This document shows, piece after piece, positions 18,443-27,032 of a stretch of 64,000 nucleotides of DNA. The stretch's first letter is position 1; each line of letters opens with the position of its first letter. The position numbers were made by a program, and so were the translations under genes. This stretch comes from Actinomadura luteofluorescens (GTDB lineage: Bacteria; Actinomycetota; Actinomycetes; Streptosporangiales; Streptosporangiaceae). Where the stretch lies: assembly GCF_013409365.1 (NCBI RefSeq), contig NZ_JACCBA010000001.1, positions 3,410,001 through 3,474,000 of the forward strand. Direction: 5' to 3'. The notes beneath the pieces are model-generated. The model made no database searches, had not been told where the DNA came from, and saw only the letters and a program-made list of their open reading frames with translations.

Positions 18443-18808
18443 GTGACAAGTACCCCTTCCGCTAGAACCAGGGTAGCACGGAAACGAGCGTGCCCGAACC
18501 CGCCTTCCCGACAAATGCGCAGGTCAAGCCACATATTGAGGTATTGACAAACCCCTTTAATGGTGCATCGCCGACCAGTTCTCCCCACCCAGCGTAGCCG
18601 GAAGAACACCGCGATCTCGCCCCCGCGCCTTTACCGGTAAGCGCCCCCTGGTTACAAGCCTCGTTCCGCCGGCGGTGCGGACGGGTTCCATACTGGGATG
18701 TGAGCACCCTGGGCCGCGCGGGTACGAAGCGCCCGGAAGGGTCTTAATAGGACACGGCATGGGGACGCGCGTCCCGCGGGAACACCGGATCGGCGAGGGA
18801 GGTGCCGC
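18443..18808. other. 366-bp divergent intergenic region
   Basis: Lies between carD (minus) and the hypothetical gene at 18809 (plus). On the minus strand TTGACC (about 18527) and TACCCT (about 18474) are possible promoter elements for carD. GGGAGGTG near 18797 serves the plus-strand start. No small gene, RNA or strong dyad stands out. Confidence 0.4.
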
Positions 18809-19582
18809 GTGAGGCCGGACGGCGGCGACCCGGAGCCCGACGACTACGGGCTCCCACGCGTTGACGTCGTCGTGCCCGATGACGCCCGCGAGCTGGAGCG
18901 GGACGTCGCCGCCTACCACCGGGAGAGGCGCCGGCGGCGCCGCAGGGCCCGGGCGCGGCGGCTGTACCGCCCGCTGACCCGGTTCGGGGTCGCCGTCCCG
19001 ATCATCGCGGGCGCGCTGCTGGTCGCGCTGCTGAGCGGCGTCCTGATGACGGCGTTCGGTCCCCGTCCCGCGCCCCGGCCGACGACCGCCCAGCTGGCCC
19101 CGCGCCCCACCGCGAGCCCCGGAAGGGTCGGCGGGCTGCTGCCCGACCGCCGGGTCGACCTCGTGACCGCCGGCCGCGCCTCCAAGCCCCTGCGGGACCT
19201 GCGCCCCGGCGTGATCGCCGTCGTCCCGCCCGGGTACCGGTGCGAGGGCCTGGTGGCGGAGCTGGCCGGACGGACGCAGGAGTACACCCTCACCTTCTGG
19301 CTCGTCGCCGACCCGCGCCCGGCGGGCGACAGGAAGCCCATGCCGCTCAAGGAACTCAAGGCGTGCGCGGGCACCGCCCACAACGGGACGCCGCAGATCC
19401 TGGAGGACCGCGCGGGCGTCCTGGCCGGCGCCTACTCGCCCGCCCCCGGCACGCCCGGCCCGACGGGCACCGGCATCACCGCCGTCTTCGTGCAGCCGGA
19501 CGGCCTGGTCACCGAGGTCGTCCGCGCGCCCCGGCCCGGCCCCGAGCTCACCGTGAAGATCAAGAGTCTCGGCTCCGGTTAG
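18809..19582 (+). CDS. Hypothetical single-pass membrane protein, 257 aa
   Basis: No named family recognised. Residues 1-60 are cytoplasmic and very basic at the end ([12 protein letters not shown]), one membrane helix spans about 63-85 (VAVPIIAGALLVALLSGVLMTAF), and the rest is extracytoplasmic with a proline/threonine linker. That part has two cysteines (YRCEGL and KACAGT) that could form a disulfide and a beta-rich C-terminus (ITAVFVQPDGLVTEVV). GAGGGAGGTGCC precedes the GTG. It precedes the lipoprotein at 19726 on the same strand. Confidence 0.75.
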   Translation: MRPDGGDPEPDDYGLPRVDVVVPDDARELERDVAAYHRERRRRRRRARARRLYRPLTRFGVAVPIIAGALLVALLSGVLMTAFGPRPAPRPTTAQLAPRPTASPGRVGGLLPDRRVDLVTAGRASKPLRDLRPGVIAVVPPGYRCEGLVAELAGRTQEYTLTFWLVADPRPAGDRKPMPLKELKACAGTAHNGTPQILEDRAGVLAGAYSPAPGTPGPTGTGITAVFVQPDGLVTEVVRAPRPGPELTVKIKSLGSG

Positions 19583-19725
19583 GCATCCAGCGCCAGGCGT
19601 GTCGGCCACCCCGGGGAGGGGTCACCGGCAGGACCTCGCTACGCTTCCCCTGGCGTATCTCACGCCAGCCTCACAACTTCCTGAAGCCACCTCTTCATCT
19701 GATATTTCGCGAGGAGACCGCCGCC

Positions 19726-20718
19726 GTGATCCGAAACAGCCGTCGAATGGTCGTGCTCGCCGTCGCGGGCGCCGTCGCCATCGCGCCGGTGGTCTCCGGC
19801 TGCGGCGCCGGCGAGAAGCCCCAGTCCGCCGCCCCCACCCAGCTCACCGAGGGCGTCAACGTGTCGGTGCCGAAGGACAAGCCGGGCGCGGCGCAGATCG
19901 ACCTGCGCCACATGTTCCTGCTGGCTCCCGAGGCGGGACGCCCCGTCCCCGCGGGCACGTCCCTGGCCCTCTACGGTGTGGTCATCAACCAGGTGAAGGG
20001 CCGGCAGGACCGCCTGGTCTCGGTCAGCAGCCCGGCGTTCGGCGCCGAGGCGAAGATCCAGGGCGGCGCGCTCACCCTGCCGCCCGCCGCCCCGGACGGG
20101 ACGGGCAGCTTCACCAAGCTGCTGGGCAAGCCTTCCGCGACCCCCACCCCGCAACAGCAGCAGCAGGGCGGCAAGAAGAAGACGCAGCAGCCGGGCGCCA
20201 CCCCGACCGGCGGCACGCCCTCCGGCCCGGCCGCGCCTTCCGGCCCGGCCGCGCCTTCCGGCGGCGCTACCCCCGAGCCGACCGGTCAGGGCGCGACGCC
20301 GAACGTGTCCGAGACCCCCACCTCGCAGAACACGACGGGCCCGCAGGGCGGCGGTCCGTCGGCCACGCCGGGCACCGGCGGGGAGCAGCCGCTGATCGTG
20401 CTGCCCCAGCTCGGCAAGGAGCTGCTCGCCGGGGCCACGGTCCCGCTGACGATGCGGTTCGAGCGCGCCGGATCCGTCGAGTTCCAGGTGCCCGTCGTCG
20501 CGCGGCAGGACGAGTTCAGCGGCTACCCGCTGCCCATGACCCCCGCCACGCCGCAGTCCCCCGGCGGCCAGCAGTCCCCCGGCGGTCAGACGCCCGGTCA
20601 GACGCCCGGCCAGACCCCCGGCGGTGAGGCGAGCGCGTCGCCGTCCCCGGGCGCCGAGCAGGGCGGCCCGGAGTCGTCGCCGACCCCGGCCACCACGGAG
20701 ACCCCGGCCGCCGGCTGA
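19726..20718 (+). CDS. Secreted LpqE-like lipoprotein with proline/glutamine linker
   Basis: 330 residues. A lipoprotein signal peptide (MIRNSRR basic start, VVLAVAGAVAIAPVV core, lipobox VSGC with C26) is followed by a beta-sandwich domain (ALYGVVINQ, RLVSVSSPAFG) resembling the LpqE/PCu(A)C-like copper-chaperone fold. The conserved domain is split by a low-complexity insert (QQQQQGGKKK, repeated SGPAAP) and resumes with LPQLGKELLAGATVPLTMRFERAG. The C-terminus is a TPGQTPGQTPG tail. GAGGAG (19711) and 9-nt spacing support the GTG. The copper role is inference. Confidence 0.7.
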   Translation: MIRNSRRMVVLAVAGAVAIAPVVSGCGAGEKPQSAAPTQLTEGVNVSVPKDKPGAAQIDLRHMFLLAPEAGRPVPAGTSLALYGVVINQVKGRQDRLVSVSSPAFGAEAKIQGGALTLPPAAPDGTGSFTKLLGKPSATPTPQQQQQGGKKKTQQPGATPTGGTPSGPAAPSGPAAPSGGATPEPTGQGATPNVSETPTSQNTTGPQGGGPSATPGTGGEQPLIVLPQLGKELLAGATVPLTMRFERAGSVEFQVPVVARQDEFSGYPLPMTPATPQSPGGQQSPGGQTPGQTPGQTPGGEASASPSPGAEQGGPESSPTPATTETPAAG

Positions 20719-20744
20719 CCCGCCGCCCCGGCACACATACAAGA

Positions 20745-20776
20745 GAACGGCCCGTCCCACCCGGGACGGGCCGTTC
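20745..20776 (+). terminator. Terminator after lipoprotein gene
   Basis: A 14-bp perfect stem (20745-20758 with 20763-20776) with loop ACCC, followed by CTCATTTC. It ends the transcript from the 19726 gene. Confidence 0.88.
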
Positions 20777-20912
20777 CTCATTTCTGCCGCCGATCGAACT
20801 TCGACATCGGGACGTGGCCGGAGTCATGGATGCGCGATCCCCTCGCCTTGGGACGGTAGATGCCGGATCGAGTCGCGCGTACCTGCGCGCGCCACAAACC
20901 GGGAGTCTTCCA

Positions 20913-21374
20913 ATGACGAAATTCATGATCGTCCGCAGCGCCGCCTTCATCCGCAGCGCTGTCATCGGCGCCGTCCTCGTCATCGCGGGCGCCGTCATCA
21001 CCGGCATCTGCGCCGCCGTCATGAGCAACGGCGACCAGAACGGCATCCTCGGCTTCAAGGGCCTCGTCGCCCTTGCCATCTGCGCCGCCGCGGGCGCCGG
21101 CATCCTCGTCGCCGTCAGCGGCATCATCAATCTGGCCGACGGCGTCGGCTTCACCTGGCCCACTGCGCTCGCCGCTGTGGAGGTCCTCGTCACGATGGGC
21201 CTCAACCTCGTCGTCGGGGGCGTCGTCGGGGCCGTCTGCGGGTCTGCGTTCTTCGACCGCATCCTCGTCGGCGATCTCTTCTTCAACACCTACGTCGGCG
21301 GTCTGTTCGGCTTCGGCTGTGCCTGCACCATGGCCATGGGCGGCCTCGCGGCCTGGTCCCGGATCAACCGCTAG
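20913..21374 (+). CDS. Four-helix hypothetical membrane protein, 153 aa
   Basis: Unrecognised integral membrane protein with four hydrophobic segments: AVIGAVLVIAGAVITGICAAV, GLVALAICAAAGAGILVAVSG, VLVTMGLNLVVGGVVGAVCG and GGLFGFGCACTMAMGGLAAW. The ATG at 20913 follows GGGAGTCTTCC; an upstream in-frame start at 20814 would add an unlikely charged leader. It is flanked by terminators on both sides, so it is a single-gene transcript. Confidence 0.65.
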   Translation: MTKFMIVRSAAFIRSAVIGAVLVIAGAVITGICAAVMSNGDQNGILGFKGLVALAICAAAGAGILVAVSGIINLADGVGFTWPTALAAVEVLVTMGLNLVVGGVVGAVCGSAFFDRILVGDLFFNTYVGGLFGFGCACTMAMGGLAAWSRINR

Positions 21375-21382
21375 ACCCACCT

Positions 21383-21416
21383 GCGAGGACCCGGCGGCAC
21401 GCCGCCGGGTCCTCGC
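21383..21416. terminator. Bidirectional terminator between convergent genes
   Basis: A 16-bp perfect stem (21383-21398 with 21401-21416) with a 2-nt AC loop lies between the membrane protein gene and regX3, serving both strands. Confidence 0.88.
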
Positions 21417-21424
21417 CCTCGTCT

Positions 21425-22105
21425 CTAGGGCTCGAACTTGTAGCCGAGGCCTCGGACGGTGACGATGAAGCGGGGGGTGGACGGCACTTCCTCGACCTTG
21501 GCGCGGAGCCGCTTGATGTGGACGTCCAGCGTCTTGGTGTCGCCCACGTAGTCGGCGCCCCACACGCGGTCGATCAGCTGCATCCGGGTGAGGACGCGGC
21601 CGGCGTTGCGCAGCAGCACCTCCAGCAGCTCGAACTCCTTGAGCGGGAGCTGGACGGCCTCGCCGCCCACGCTGACCACGTGGCGTTCCACGTCCATCCG
21701 GACCGGGCCGGCCTCCAGCGTCGCCGGGGTCGGCTCCTCGACCTCGCCCTGGCGGCGCAGCACGGCCCTCATCCGGGCGATCAGCTCCCGGGTGGAGAAC
21801 GGCTTGGTGACGTAGTCGTCGGCGCCGAGCTCCAGGCCGACGACCTTGTCGACCTCGCTGTCCTTGGCGGTCAGCATGATGACCGGGACGCTGGAACGGG
21901 CGCGCAGCTCGCGGCACACCTCGGTGCCGGGCAGCCCGGGCAGCATCAGGTCGAGCAGCACGAGGTCGGCACCGTTGCGCTCGAAGATGTCCAGCGCGTC
22001 GGGGCCCGTGGCGGCGACGGCCACCTCGAAGCCCTCCTTGCGCAGGTTGTACGACAGTGCGTCGCTGAAGGACTCCTCGTCTTCCACGACGAGCACGCGG
22101 GTCAC
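21425..22105 (-). CDS. regX3: OmpR-family response regulator RegX3
   Basis: A 226-residue response regulator (PhoP/RegX3) for phosphate starvation. The receiver domain has acidic residues E8/D9, phospho-acceptor D52 (LLDLMLPG) and the conserved Lys in MLTAKDSEVDK. The winged-helix output domain starts near residue 128 and contains LPLKEFELLEVLLRNAGRVLTR and RGLGYKFEP at the end. The GTG start forms a GTGA overlap with senX3. Together with senX3 and divergent phoU it forms the standard actinobacterial Pho regulatory locus. Confidence 0.95.
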   Translation of the reverse strand: MTRVLVVEDEESFSDALSYNLRKEGFEVAVAATGPDALDIFERNGADLVLLDLMLPGLPGTEVCRELRARSSVPVIMLTAKDSEVDKVVGLELGADDYVTKPFSTRELIARMRAVLRRQGEVEEPTPATLEAGPVRMDVERHVVSVGGEAVQLPLKEFELLEVLLRNAGRVLTRMQLIDRVWGADYVGDTKTLDVHIKRLRAKVEEVPSTPRFIVTVRGLGYKFEP

Positions 22106-23310
22106 GGTGTTGCCTCCCGGGCGGTGTTCTCTGGGGCTTGATAGGCGGTCGCGCCGGCCGTCCGGCGGCGGGGCGTGTCGATCAGGGGGAGCCGGATCGT
22201 GAACGTCGACCCGTGCCCCTCCTTGCTCCACACCGTGACGTCGCCGCCGTGCTTGCTGGTGACGTGCTTGACGATGGCGAGGCCGAGGCCGGTGCCGCCG
22301 GTCTGGCGGGAGCGGGCGGGGTCGACCCGGTAGAACCTCTCGAAGATCCGCTCGATCTCGGCCTCCGGGATGCCGATGCCCTGGTCGGTCACGTTGATCT
22401 CGACGTGCGTCTCGTCGCACCGGCGGGTCGACACGACCACCCGGGTGTGCTCGGGGCTGTAGGCGACGGCGTTGTCGACGAGGTTGCGCAGCGCGGTGAC
22501 CAGCAGCTCCTGGTCGGCGCGGACCCGCAGCCCGTCCTCGCCGCCGGACGCGAGCTGGATGTCCTTGGCGACCGCCTTGATCTGGCAGCGGTCGAGCGCC
22601 TCGGCCATCACCTCGTCGAGGGTGATGGGGGTCAGTTCGGGCAGCGGCTCGTCGCCCTGGACGCGCGACAGCGTCATCAGGTCCTGGACGAGGTTGTTCA
22701 GCCGCACCGACTCGTACTGCATCCGGCCGGCGAACCGGCGGACGGCCTCGGGGTCGTCGGCGGCTCCCTCGACGGTCTCGGCCAGCAGGGACAGGGCGCC
22801 CACCGGGGTCTTCAGCTCGTGGCTGACGTTCGCCACGAAGTCGCGGCGGATCGCCTCGGTGCGGCGCATGTCGGTGAGGTCCTCGGCGAGCACGAGGACG
22901 AGCCCGTGCGACCCGAGGGGCGCGACGCGGACCGCGAACCAGCGCCCTTCGGCCCGGCGGCGGCCGCCGCTCGGGCCGACCTGTATCTCGATCTCGCGGA
23001 TCTCCCCGTCGCGGCGGACGAGCCGGGTCATCGCGATCACCTCGTCCACCACCAGGTGGTCGCCGCTGACCAGGCCGTACGCCCGCGCCGCCGAACTGGC
23101 CCGCAGCACCCGGTCCTCGCCGTCCACCACGACGGCAGAGGACCGCAGGACGCTCAGCACCGAGGCGACGCCCGGCGGCAGGCTGCCCACCGGGTTCGTC
23201 GCAACCGCCGTCCGCTGGGCACGCTCGCTCACCCGCACCGCCAATCCAGTCGCGAGCCCGATCGCGAGCCCGGCGAGCCCGGTGAGGCTCGCGACAATCT
23301 CGACCTCCAC
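22102..23310 (-). CDS. senX3: Sensor histidine kinase SenX3
   Basis: 402 residues. A single N-terminal membrane segment (VASLTGLAGLAIGLATGLAV, SenX3-like with few external residues) is followed by a PAS-like region (about 45-150), DHp with H164 in NVSHELKTP, and the ATPase with N box NLVDNAVAYSPE, G1 DQGIGIPE, F box ERFYRVDPARS and G2 GTGLGLAIVKH. In this family the sensor responds to phosphate status through the Pst/PhoU complex. It is transcribed with regX3 and divergent from phoU. Confidence 0.95.
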   Translation of the reverse strand: MEVEIVASLTGLAGLAIGLATGLAVRVSERAQRTAVATNPVGSLPPGVASVLSVLRSSAVVVDGEDRVLRASSAARAYGLVSGDHLVVDEVIAMTRLVRRDGEIREIEIQVGPSGGRRRAEGRWFAVRVAPLGSHGLVLVLAEDLTDMRRTEAIRRDFVANVSHELKTPVGALSLLAETVEGAADDPEAVRRFAGRMQYESVRLNNLVQDLMTLSRVQGDEPLPELTPITLDEVMAEALDRCQIKAVAKDIQLASGGEDGLRVRADQELLVTALRNLVDNAVAYSPEHTRVVVSTRRCDETHVEINVTDQGIGIPEAEIERIFERFYRVDPARSRQTGGTGLGLAIVKHVTSKHGGDVTVWSKEGHGSTFTIRLPLIDTPRRRTAGATAYQAPENTAREATP

Positions 23311-23372
23311 ACCTCGGATCGTAAGCGGCGTTCGGAGCGACGCTTCCCGCCTGGCCTGGTCAGCGCCTTCTC

Positions 23373-23416
23373 GTTACCCGAAAGTTCACCTTTCCCTCCG
23401 GATGCGTTCACGCCCG
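23373..23416. promoter_or_regulatory. PHO-box-like 11-bp direct repeats
   Basis: Adjacent 11-bp units GTTACCCGAAA (23373-23383) and GTTCACCTTTC (23384-23394) are followed, exactly two periods later, by GTTCACGCCCG (23406-23416). GTTCACC-type repeats with 11-bp period are the binding pattern of PhoP/RegX3 regulators in streptomycetes. The position between senX3 and phoU implies autoregulation of both transcripts. Confidence 0.75.
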
Positions 23417-23479
23417 TGGGGCAAAGTGTGGCGTGGGCGAGTCCGCCCTGCCCGCCCGTTCACATCGAAGGATTCTCAA

Positions 23480-24142
23480 GTGCGCGACGCCTACCACGAG
23501 GAACTCGACTCCCTCACCGACAGCCTGGTGGAGATGACCCGCCTCGTCCGGTCCGCGATGGCCCGCGCGGTGACCGCCCTCCTGGACGCCGACCTGCGGC
23601 TGTCGGAGGAGGTCATCAGCGGGGACGAGCACGTCAACAAGATCGACGCCGCCATCGAGGCGACGGTGTTCGACCTGATGGCCCGCCAGCAGCCGGTCGC
23701 CGGCGACCTGCGGACCCTGATCACGGCGCTGCGGATGAGCGGCGACCTGGAGCGCATGGGCGACCTCGCCGTGCACATCGCCAAGACGGCCCGGCGCCGC
23801 CACCCCGAGTCGGCCGTCCCGCCCGAGCTGCAGGCGATCGTCCTGGAGATGGGGCAGATCGCCGAGCGGATGATCGCCAAGACGGGCAGCGTGATCGCGT
23901 CCCAGGACGTCGAGATGGGCCTGGAGCTGGACGCCGACGACGACCAGATGGACCGCCTGCACCGCCGCCTGTTCGACATGCTGCTGTCCCCGAAGTGGCG
24001 GCACGGCGTCGAGCCGGCCGTCGACATCACGCTCGCCGGGCGCTACTTCGAGCGCTTCGCCGACCACGCCGTGCACGTCGCGGAGAACGTCGTCTACCTG
24101 GTGACCGGCCAGCGGCCCGAGGAGATCATCGACTCGGCCTGA
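23480..24142 (+). CDS. phoU: Phosphate transport system regulator PhoU
   Basis: A 220-residue, all-helical protein made of two tandem three-helix bundles with the metal-binding repeats GDEHVNKIDAAIE / LRMSGDLERMGDLAVHIAK and the second-half YFERFADHAVHVAENVVYL. PhoU links the Pst transporter to SenX3 and dampens the Pho response when phosphate is ample. GAAGGA at 23467-23472 supports the GTG at 23480. It is divergent from senX3 across a PHO-box-like region. Confidence 0.95.
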   Translation: MRDAYHEELDSLTDSLVEMTRLVRSAMARAVTALLDADLRLSEEVISGDEHVNKIDAAIEATVFDLMARQQPVAGDLRTLITALRMSGDLERMGDLAVHIAKTARRRHPESAVPPELQAIVLEMGQIAERMIAKTGSVIASQDVEMGLELDADDDQMDRLHRRLFDMLLSPKWRHGVEPAVDITLAGRYFERFADHAVHVAENVVYLVTGQRPEEIIDSA

Positions 24143-24209
24143 ACCGGCCGGCGCGGCCCGGGCCCCGCGGGTCTGGACGGCTTGATCAACGTTCGTTAGC
24201 TTGCGCGTC

Positions 24210-25304
24210 ATGGGACCGATGCGGGCGCTGGGCCGGGCGATCACGGTGGCCGGGGTGTGCGGGGCGGTGATGGCGGCCGCCCTCGGGGTGCCGGGCGCCG
24301 CGTCGGAGCGGCAGTCGCCGGGGGCCCGCGGGCCCGCCTGGCGGCTCACGCCGACCGGGAGCGAGGCGCGGTTCCGCGGCCTCGCGGCGGTCGGCCGCGA
24401 GACCGCGTGGCTGGCGGGCAGCGGCGGGACCGTGCTGCGGACGACGGACGGCGGCCGCACGTGGCGCGACGTCGCCCCGGCGGGCGCGCGGGGCCTGGAG
24501 TTCCGCGACGTCGAGGCGTTCGACGCGCGGCGGGCGGTCGTGCTGGCCATCGGCGAGGGCGACGCGTCCCGCGTCTACCGGACCTCGGACGGCGGCGCCA
24601 CCTGGACGCTCGGCTTCGAGAACGACGATCCGAGGGCGTTCTACGACTGCGTCACGTTCTTCGACTCCAGGCACGGGCTTGCCGTCAGCGACCCCGTGGA
24701 CGGCCGGTTCCGGATCATCTCCACCGGCGACGCGGGCCGCAGCTGGCGGGTCCTGCCGTCCGAGGGCATGCCCCCGGCGCTGGAGGGCGAGGCCGGGTTC
24801 GCCGCCAGCGGGCAGTGCCTGGTGAGCCACGGGTCGCGGGACGTGTGGCTGGCGACGGGCGGGGCGTCGCGGTCGCGCGTGTTCCACTCCGGTGACCGCG
24901 GCCTCACCTGGACCGTCGCCGACACGCCGCTGCCGTCCAGCGCGTCCCAGGGCGTGTTCGCGGTGGCGTTCCGCGACTCCCGGCACGGCGTCGCCGTCGG
25001 CGGCGACTACCGGCCGGGGCAGCCGTCCCCGGCGGCCGCGGCGACGACCAGCGACGGGGGCCGCACGTGGCGTCCGGCGCACCGCCCGCCGGCCGAGTAC
25101 CGGTCGGGCGCGGTGTGGCCGGCGTATGCGGGCCCGGCCGCGCTGGCGGTGGGCCCCACGGGCAGCGACGGCACCCTCGACGGAGGCCGCACCTGGACCC
25201 GGTTCGACACCGGGAGCTTCGACACCGTCGACTGCGCGCCCGACGGTGGCTGCTGGGCGGCGGGCGAGAAGGGCCGCGCCGCCCGCCTCACCTTCACCCG
25301 CTAG
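24210..25304 (+). CDS. Exported Ycf48/BNR-like beta-propeller protein
   Basis: 364 residues with a signal peptide (MGPMRALGRAITVAGVCGAVMAAALGVPGAAS). The mature part repeats the Asp-box pattern, such as TTDGGRTWRDV, TSDGGATWTLG, GDAGRSWRVL, SGDRGLTWTVA and TSDGGRTWRPA, spaced about 45-55 residues, diagnostic of a sialidase-like/Ycf48 beta-propeller. Such proteins are often annotated as oxidoreductases without evidence; no catalytic sialidase residues can be claimed. The ATG at 24210 is preferred to the TTG at 24201. It is probably exported and ligand-binding. Confidence 0.8.
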   Translation: MGPMRALGRAITVAGVCGAVMAAALGVPGAASERQSPGARGPAWRLTPTGSEARFRGLAAVGRETAWLAGSGGTVLRTTDGGRTWRDVAPAGARGLEFRDVEAFDARRAVVLAIGEGDASRVYRTSDGGATWTLGFENDDPRAFYDCVTFFDSRHGLAVSDPVDGRFRIISTGDAGRSWRVLPSEGMPPALEGEAGFAASGQCLVSHGSRDVWLATGGASRSRVFHSGDRGLTWTVADTPLPSSASQGVFAVAFRDSRHGVAVGGDYRPGQPSPAAAATTSDGGRTWRPAHRPPAEYRSGAVWPAYAGPAALAVGPTGSDGTLDGGRTWTRFDTGSFDTVDCAPDGGCWAAGEKGRAARLTFTR

Positions 25305-25316
25305 CCGCGTCGCCGG

Positions 25317-25730
25317 CTAGGCGGACTCTCCCAGGAGCGACCGGAGGAGGTCGCGCAGGGACTCCTGCTGGGCCGGGGCGAGCGCGGTCAGCGGCGAGTC
25401 GGCGTCGAGCCGTTCGAGGACGTCGGCGCGGCAGCGTTCGCCGTCCGGCGTGAGGACGATCTGCTTGGCGCGGCGGTCGGTGGGGTGGGGGCGGCGCTCG
25501 ACGAGGCCCTGCCCTTCGAGGCGGTCGACCAGGAAGGTCGCGTTCGACGCCTCGCACGCCATGCGGTGGGCGAGCTCGCGCGCCGTGATCGGCTCGGACA
25601 GCTCGCGGAGCGCGACGACCTGGGCCGCGGTCATGCCCACCTCGTCGGCGACCCGCCGGGCGTGGACGTCGAGCCGCTGCGCGAACCGGTGGACCAGCTT
25701 GCACACGTCCCGTTCCATCTGCTCGCGCAT
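25317..25730 (-). CDS. MarR-family regulator
   Basis: A 137-residue winged-helix repressor with the recognition region ITARELAHRMACEASNATFLVDRLEGQGLVERRP and the wing DRRAKQIVLT typical of MarR. It is divergent from an MFS exporter, and a TTCGAAGT palindrome lies between them, so it probably represses the exporter until a toxic ligand binds. Confidence 0.9.
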   Translation of the reverse strand: MREQMERDVCKLVHRFAQRLDVHARRVADEVGMTAAQVVALRELSEPITARELAHRMACEASNATFLVDRLEGQGLVERRPHPTDRRAKQIVLTPDGERCRADVLERLDADSPLTALAPAQQESLRDLLRSLLGESA

Positions 25731-25750
25731 GCCCCGAGTGTAGCGCCTGT

Positions 25751-25796
25751 ACTTCGAATCATGATATTGCTAATTCGCATCATCCGAGTTCGAAGT
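25751..25796. promoter_or_regulatory. Candidate MarR operator region
   Basis: ACTTCGAA (25751-25758) and TTCGAAGT (25789-25796) are perfect inverted repeats 30 bp apart; within them TTCGAATCAT and TTCGCATCAT form a direct repeat. They sit in the promoter gap between divergent marR-type and MFS genes. Confidence 0.6.
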
Positions 25797-25798
25797 AA

Positions 25799-26977
25799 AT
25801 GGAGTCGCGCGTGCCCCCTTCCCTCCTGTCCCTCATGCTGGTCGTCTTCGGCCTGACCACCGGCGAGTTCGTCATCGCGGGCATCCTGCCGGACGTGGCG
25901 GCGGACCTCGGCGTCTCGGTGCCCGCCGCCGGACGCCTGGTGAGCGCCTACGCGCTCGGCATGATCGTCGGCGGTCCGGTCGTCACCGTGCTGACCGCGC
26001 GGGTGCCGCGCAAACCGCTCGTCATCGGCCTCATCGCCGTGTCGGTCCTCGGGAACCTCGGCTCCGCCCTGGCGCCGAACTACCCGGTGCTGCTCGCGGC
26101 GCGGTTCGCCGCGGGACTGGTCGTGGCCACGTTCTTCGCCGTCGCCATCGCCACCGCCGCCTCCATGGCCCCCGCGGGCCGGGAGTCCTCCACCATCGCG
26201 AAGGTGGCGCTCGGGCTGAACCTCGGCATCGTCCTCGGCGCCCCGCTGGGCACCGTGATCGGCCAGACCCTCGGCTGGCGGGCGACCTTCGGCTCGGTCG
26301 CCGCGCTGACCACCGTGGGCCTGCTCATGGTGCTGCGCTTCGTGCCCGCCCTGCCCGCCGCCGCGACCGGTCCGCTCTGGGGCGAGCTGCGCGTGTTCGC
26401 GGGACGGGACGTCCGCCTGGCCATCGCGCTCACCGCGCTGGGCAACGTGGGCGTGGTGACCGTCTTCACCTACATCGCCCCGCTGCTCACCGAGGTCGGC
26501 GGGTTCCCCGAGGGCGCCGTCCCGGTGCTGCTCCTGGTGTACGGCGCCGGCGCGGTCGCCGGCAACTTCCTCGGCGGCAGGCTCTCGGACCGGGCCCTGA
26601 TGCCGTCACTGGCCTGGCTCCTCGGCGCGCTGGCCGCCGCGCTGGCGCTGTTCTGGGCGGTCGGCGGGGCCCGGCCGCCCGCCGCCGTGATGACGTTCGC
26701 GCTCGGCCTGCTGGCCTTCGCGATCCTCCCGGGCATGCAGACCCGCGTCCTGACCTCGGCGGGCGCGGCCCCGACGCTGGCGGTGGCCGTGAACGCCTCC
26801 GCGTTCCAGGTCGCCGCCGCGTTCGCCGGCTGGCTCGGCGGGACGCTGATCGACGGGCCGGGCCCGCGCTCTCTCCTGCCCGTCGCGGCCGCGCTCACCG
26901 TCGCCGGGCTCGCCGTGGCCGTGCACATTCACCGCGGCGACCGCGCGGCCGTTCCCGCGAGCGCCGGCTCCGGGTGA
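25799..26977 (+). CDS. MFS exporter (DHA1, AraJ/Cmx-like)
   Basis: A 392-residue, 12-helix major facilitator. The N-terminus VVFGLTTGEFVIAGILPDVAADLGVSVPAAG is the signature of the AraJ/chloramphenicol-resistance-like subfamily, and the motif C-like GLNLGIVLGAPLGTVIGQTLGWRATF (broken here by helices) marks a drug:H+ antiporter. The substrate is unknown. The ATG at 25799 is adjacent to the operator and lacks a ribosome-binding site; the GTG at 25811 has GGAG 6 nt upstream and may be the true start. Confidence 0.87.
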   Translation: MESRVPPSLLSLMLVVFGLTTGEFVIAGILPDVAADLGVSVPAAGRLVSAYALGMIVGGPVVTVLTARVPRKPLVIGLIAVSVLGNLGSALAPNYPVLLAARFAAGLVVATFFAVAIATAASMAPAGRESSTIAKVALGLNLGIVLGAPLGTVIGQTLGWRATFGSVAALTTVGLLMVLRFVPALPAAATGPLWGELRVFAGRDVRLAIALTALGNVGVVTVFTYIAPLLTEVGGFPEGAVPVLLLVYGAGAVAGNFLGGRLSDRALMPSLAWLLGALAAALALFWAVGGARPPAAVMTFALGLLAFAILPGMQTRVLTSAGAAPTLAVAVNASAFQVAAAFAGWLGGTLIDGPGPRSLLPVAAALTVAGLAVAVHIHRGDRAAVPASAGSG

Positions 26978-27002
26978 CCTCGCCGGTCCGCGTCCGGCAT
27001 GC

Positions 27003-27027
27003 GAGGGGCCGCCGGGGGCGGCCCCTC
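27003..27027. terminator. Terminator between convergent MFS and gpm genes
   Basis: An 11-bp perfect stem (27003-27013 with 27017-27027) with a GGG loop in the 55-bp gap between convergent genes. Confidence 0.75.
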
Positions 27028-27032
27028 CGCGG

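Noticed and set aside
18557..19609. Minus-strand gene opposite the 18809 gene
   Set aside because: Its product is Gly/Ala/Arg-rich without motifs, whereas the plus-strand frame shows a membrane helix, linker and conserved cysteines.
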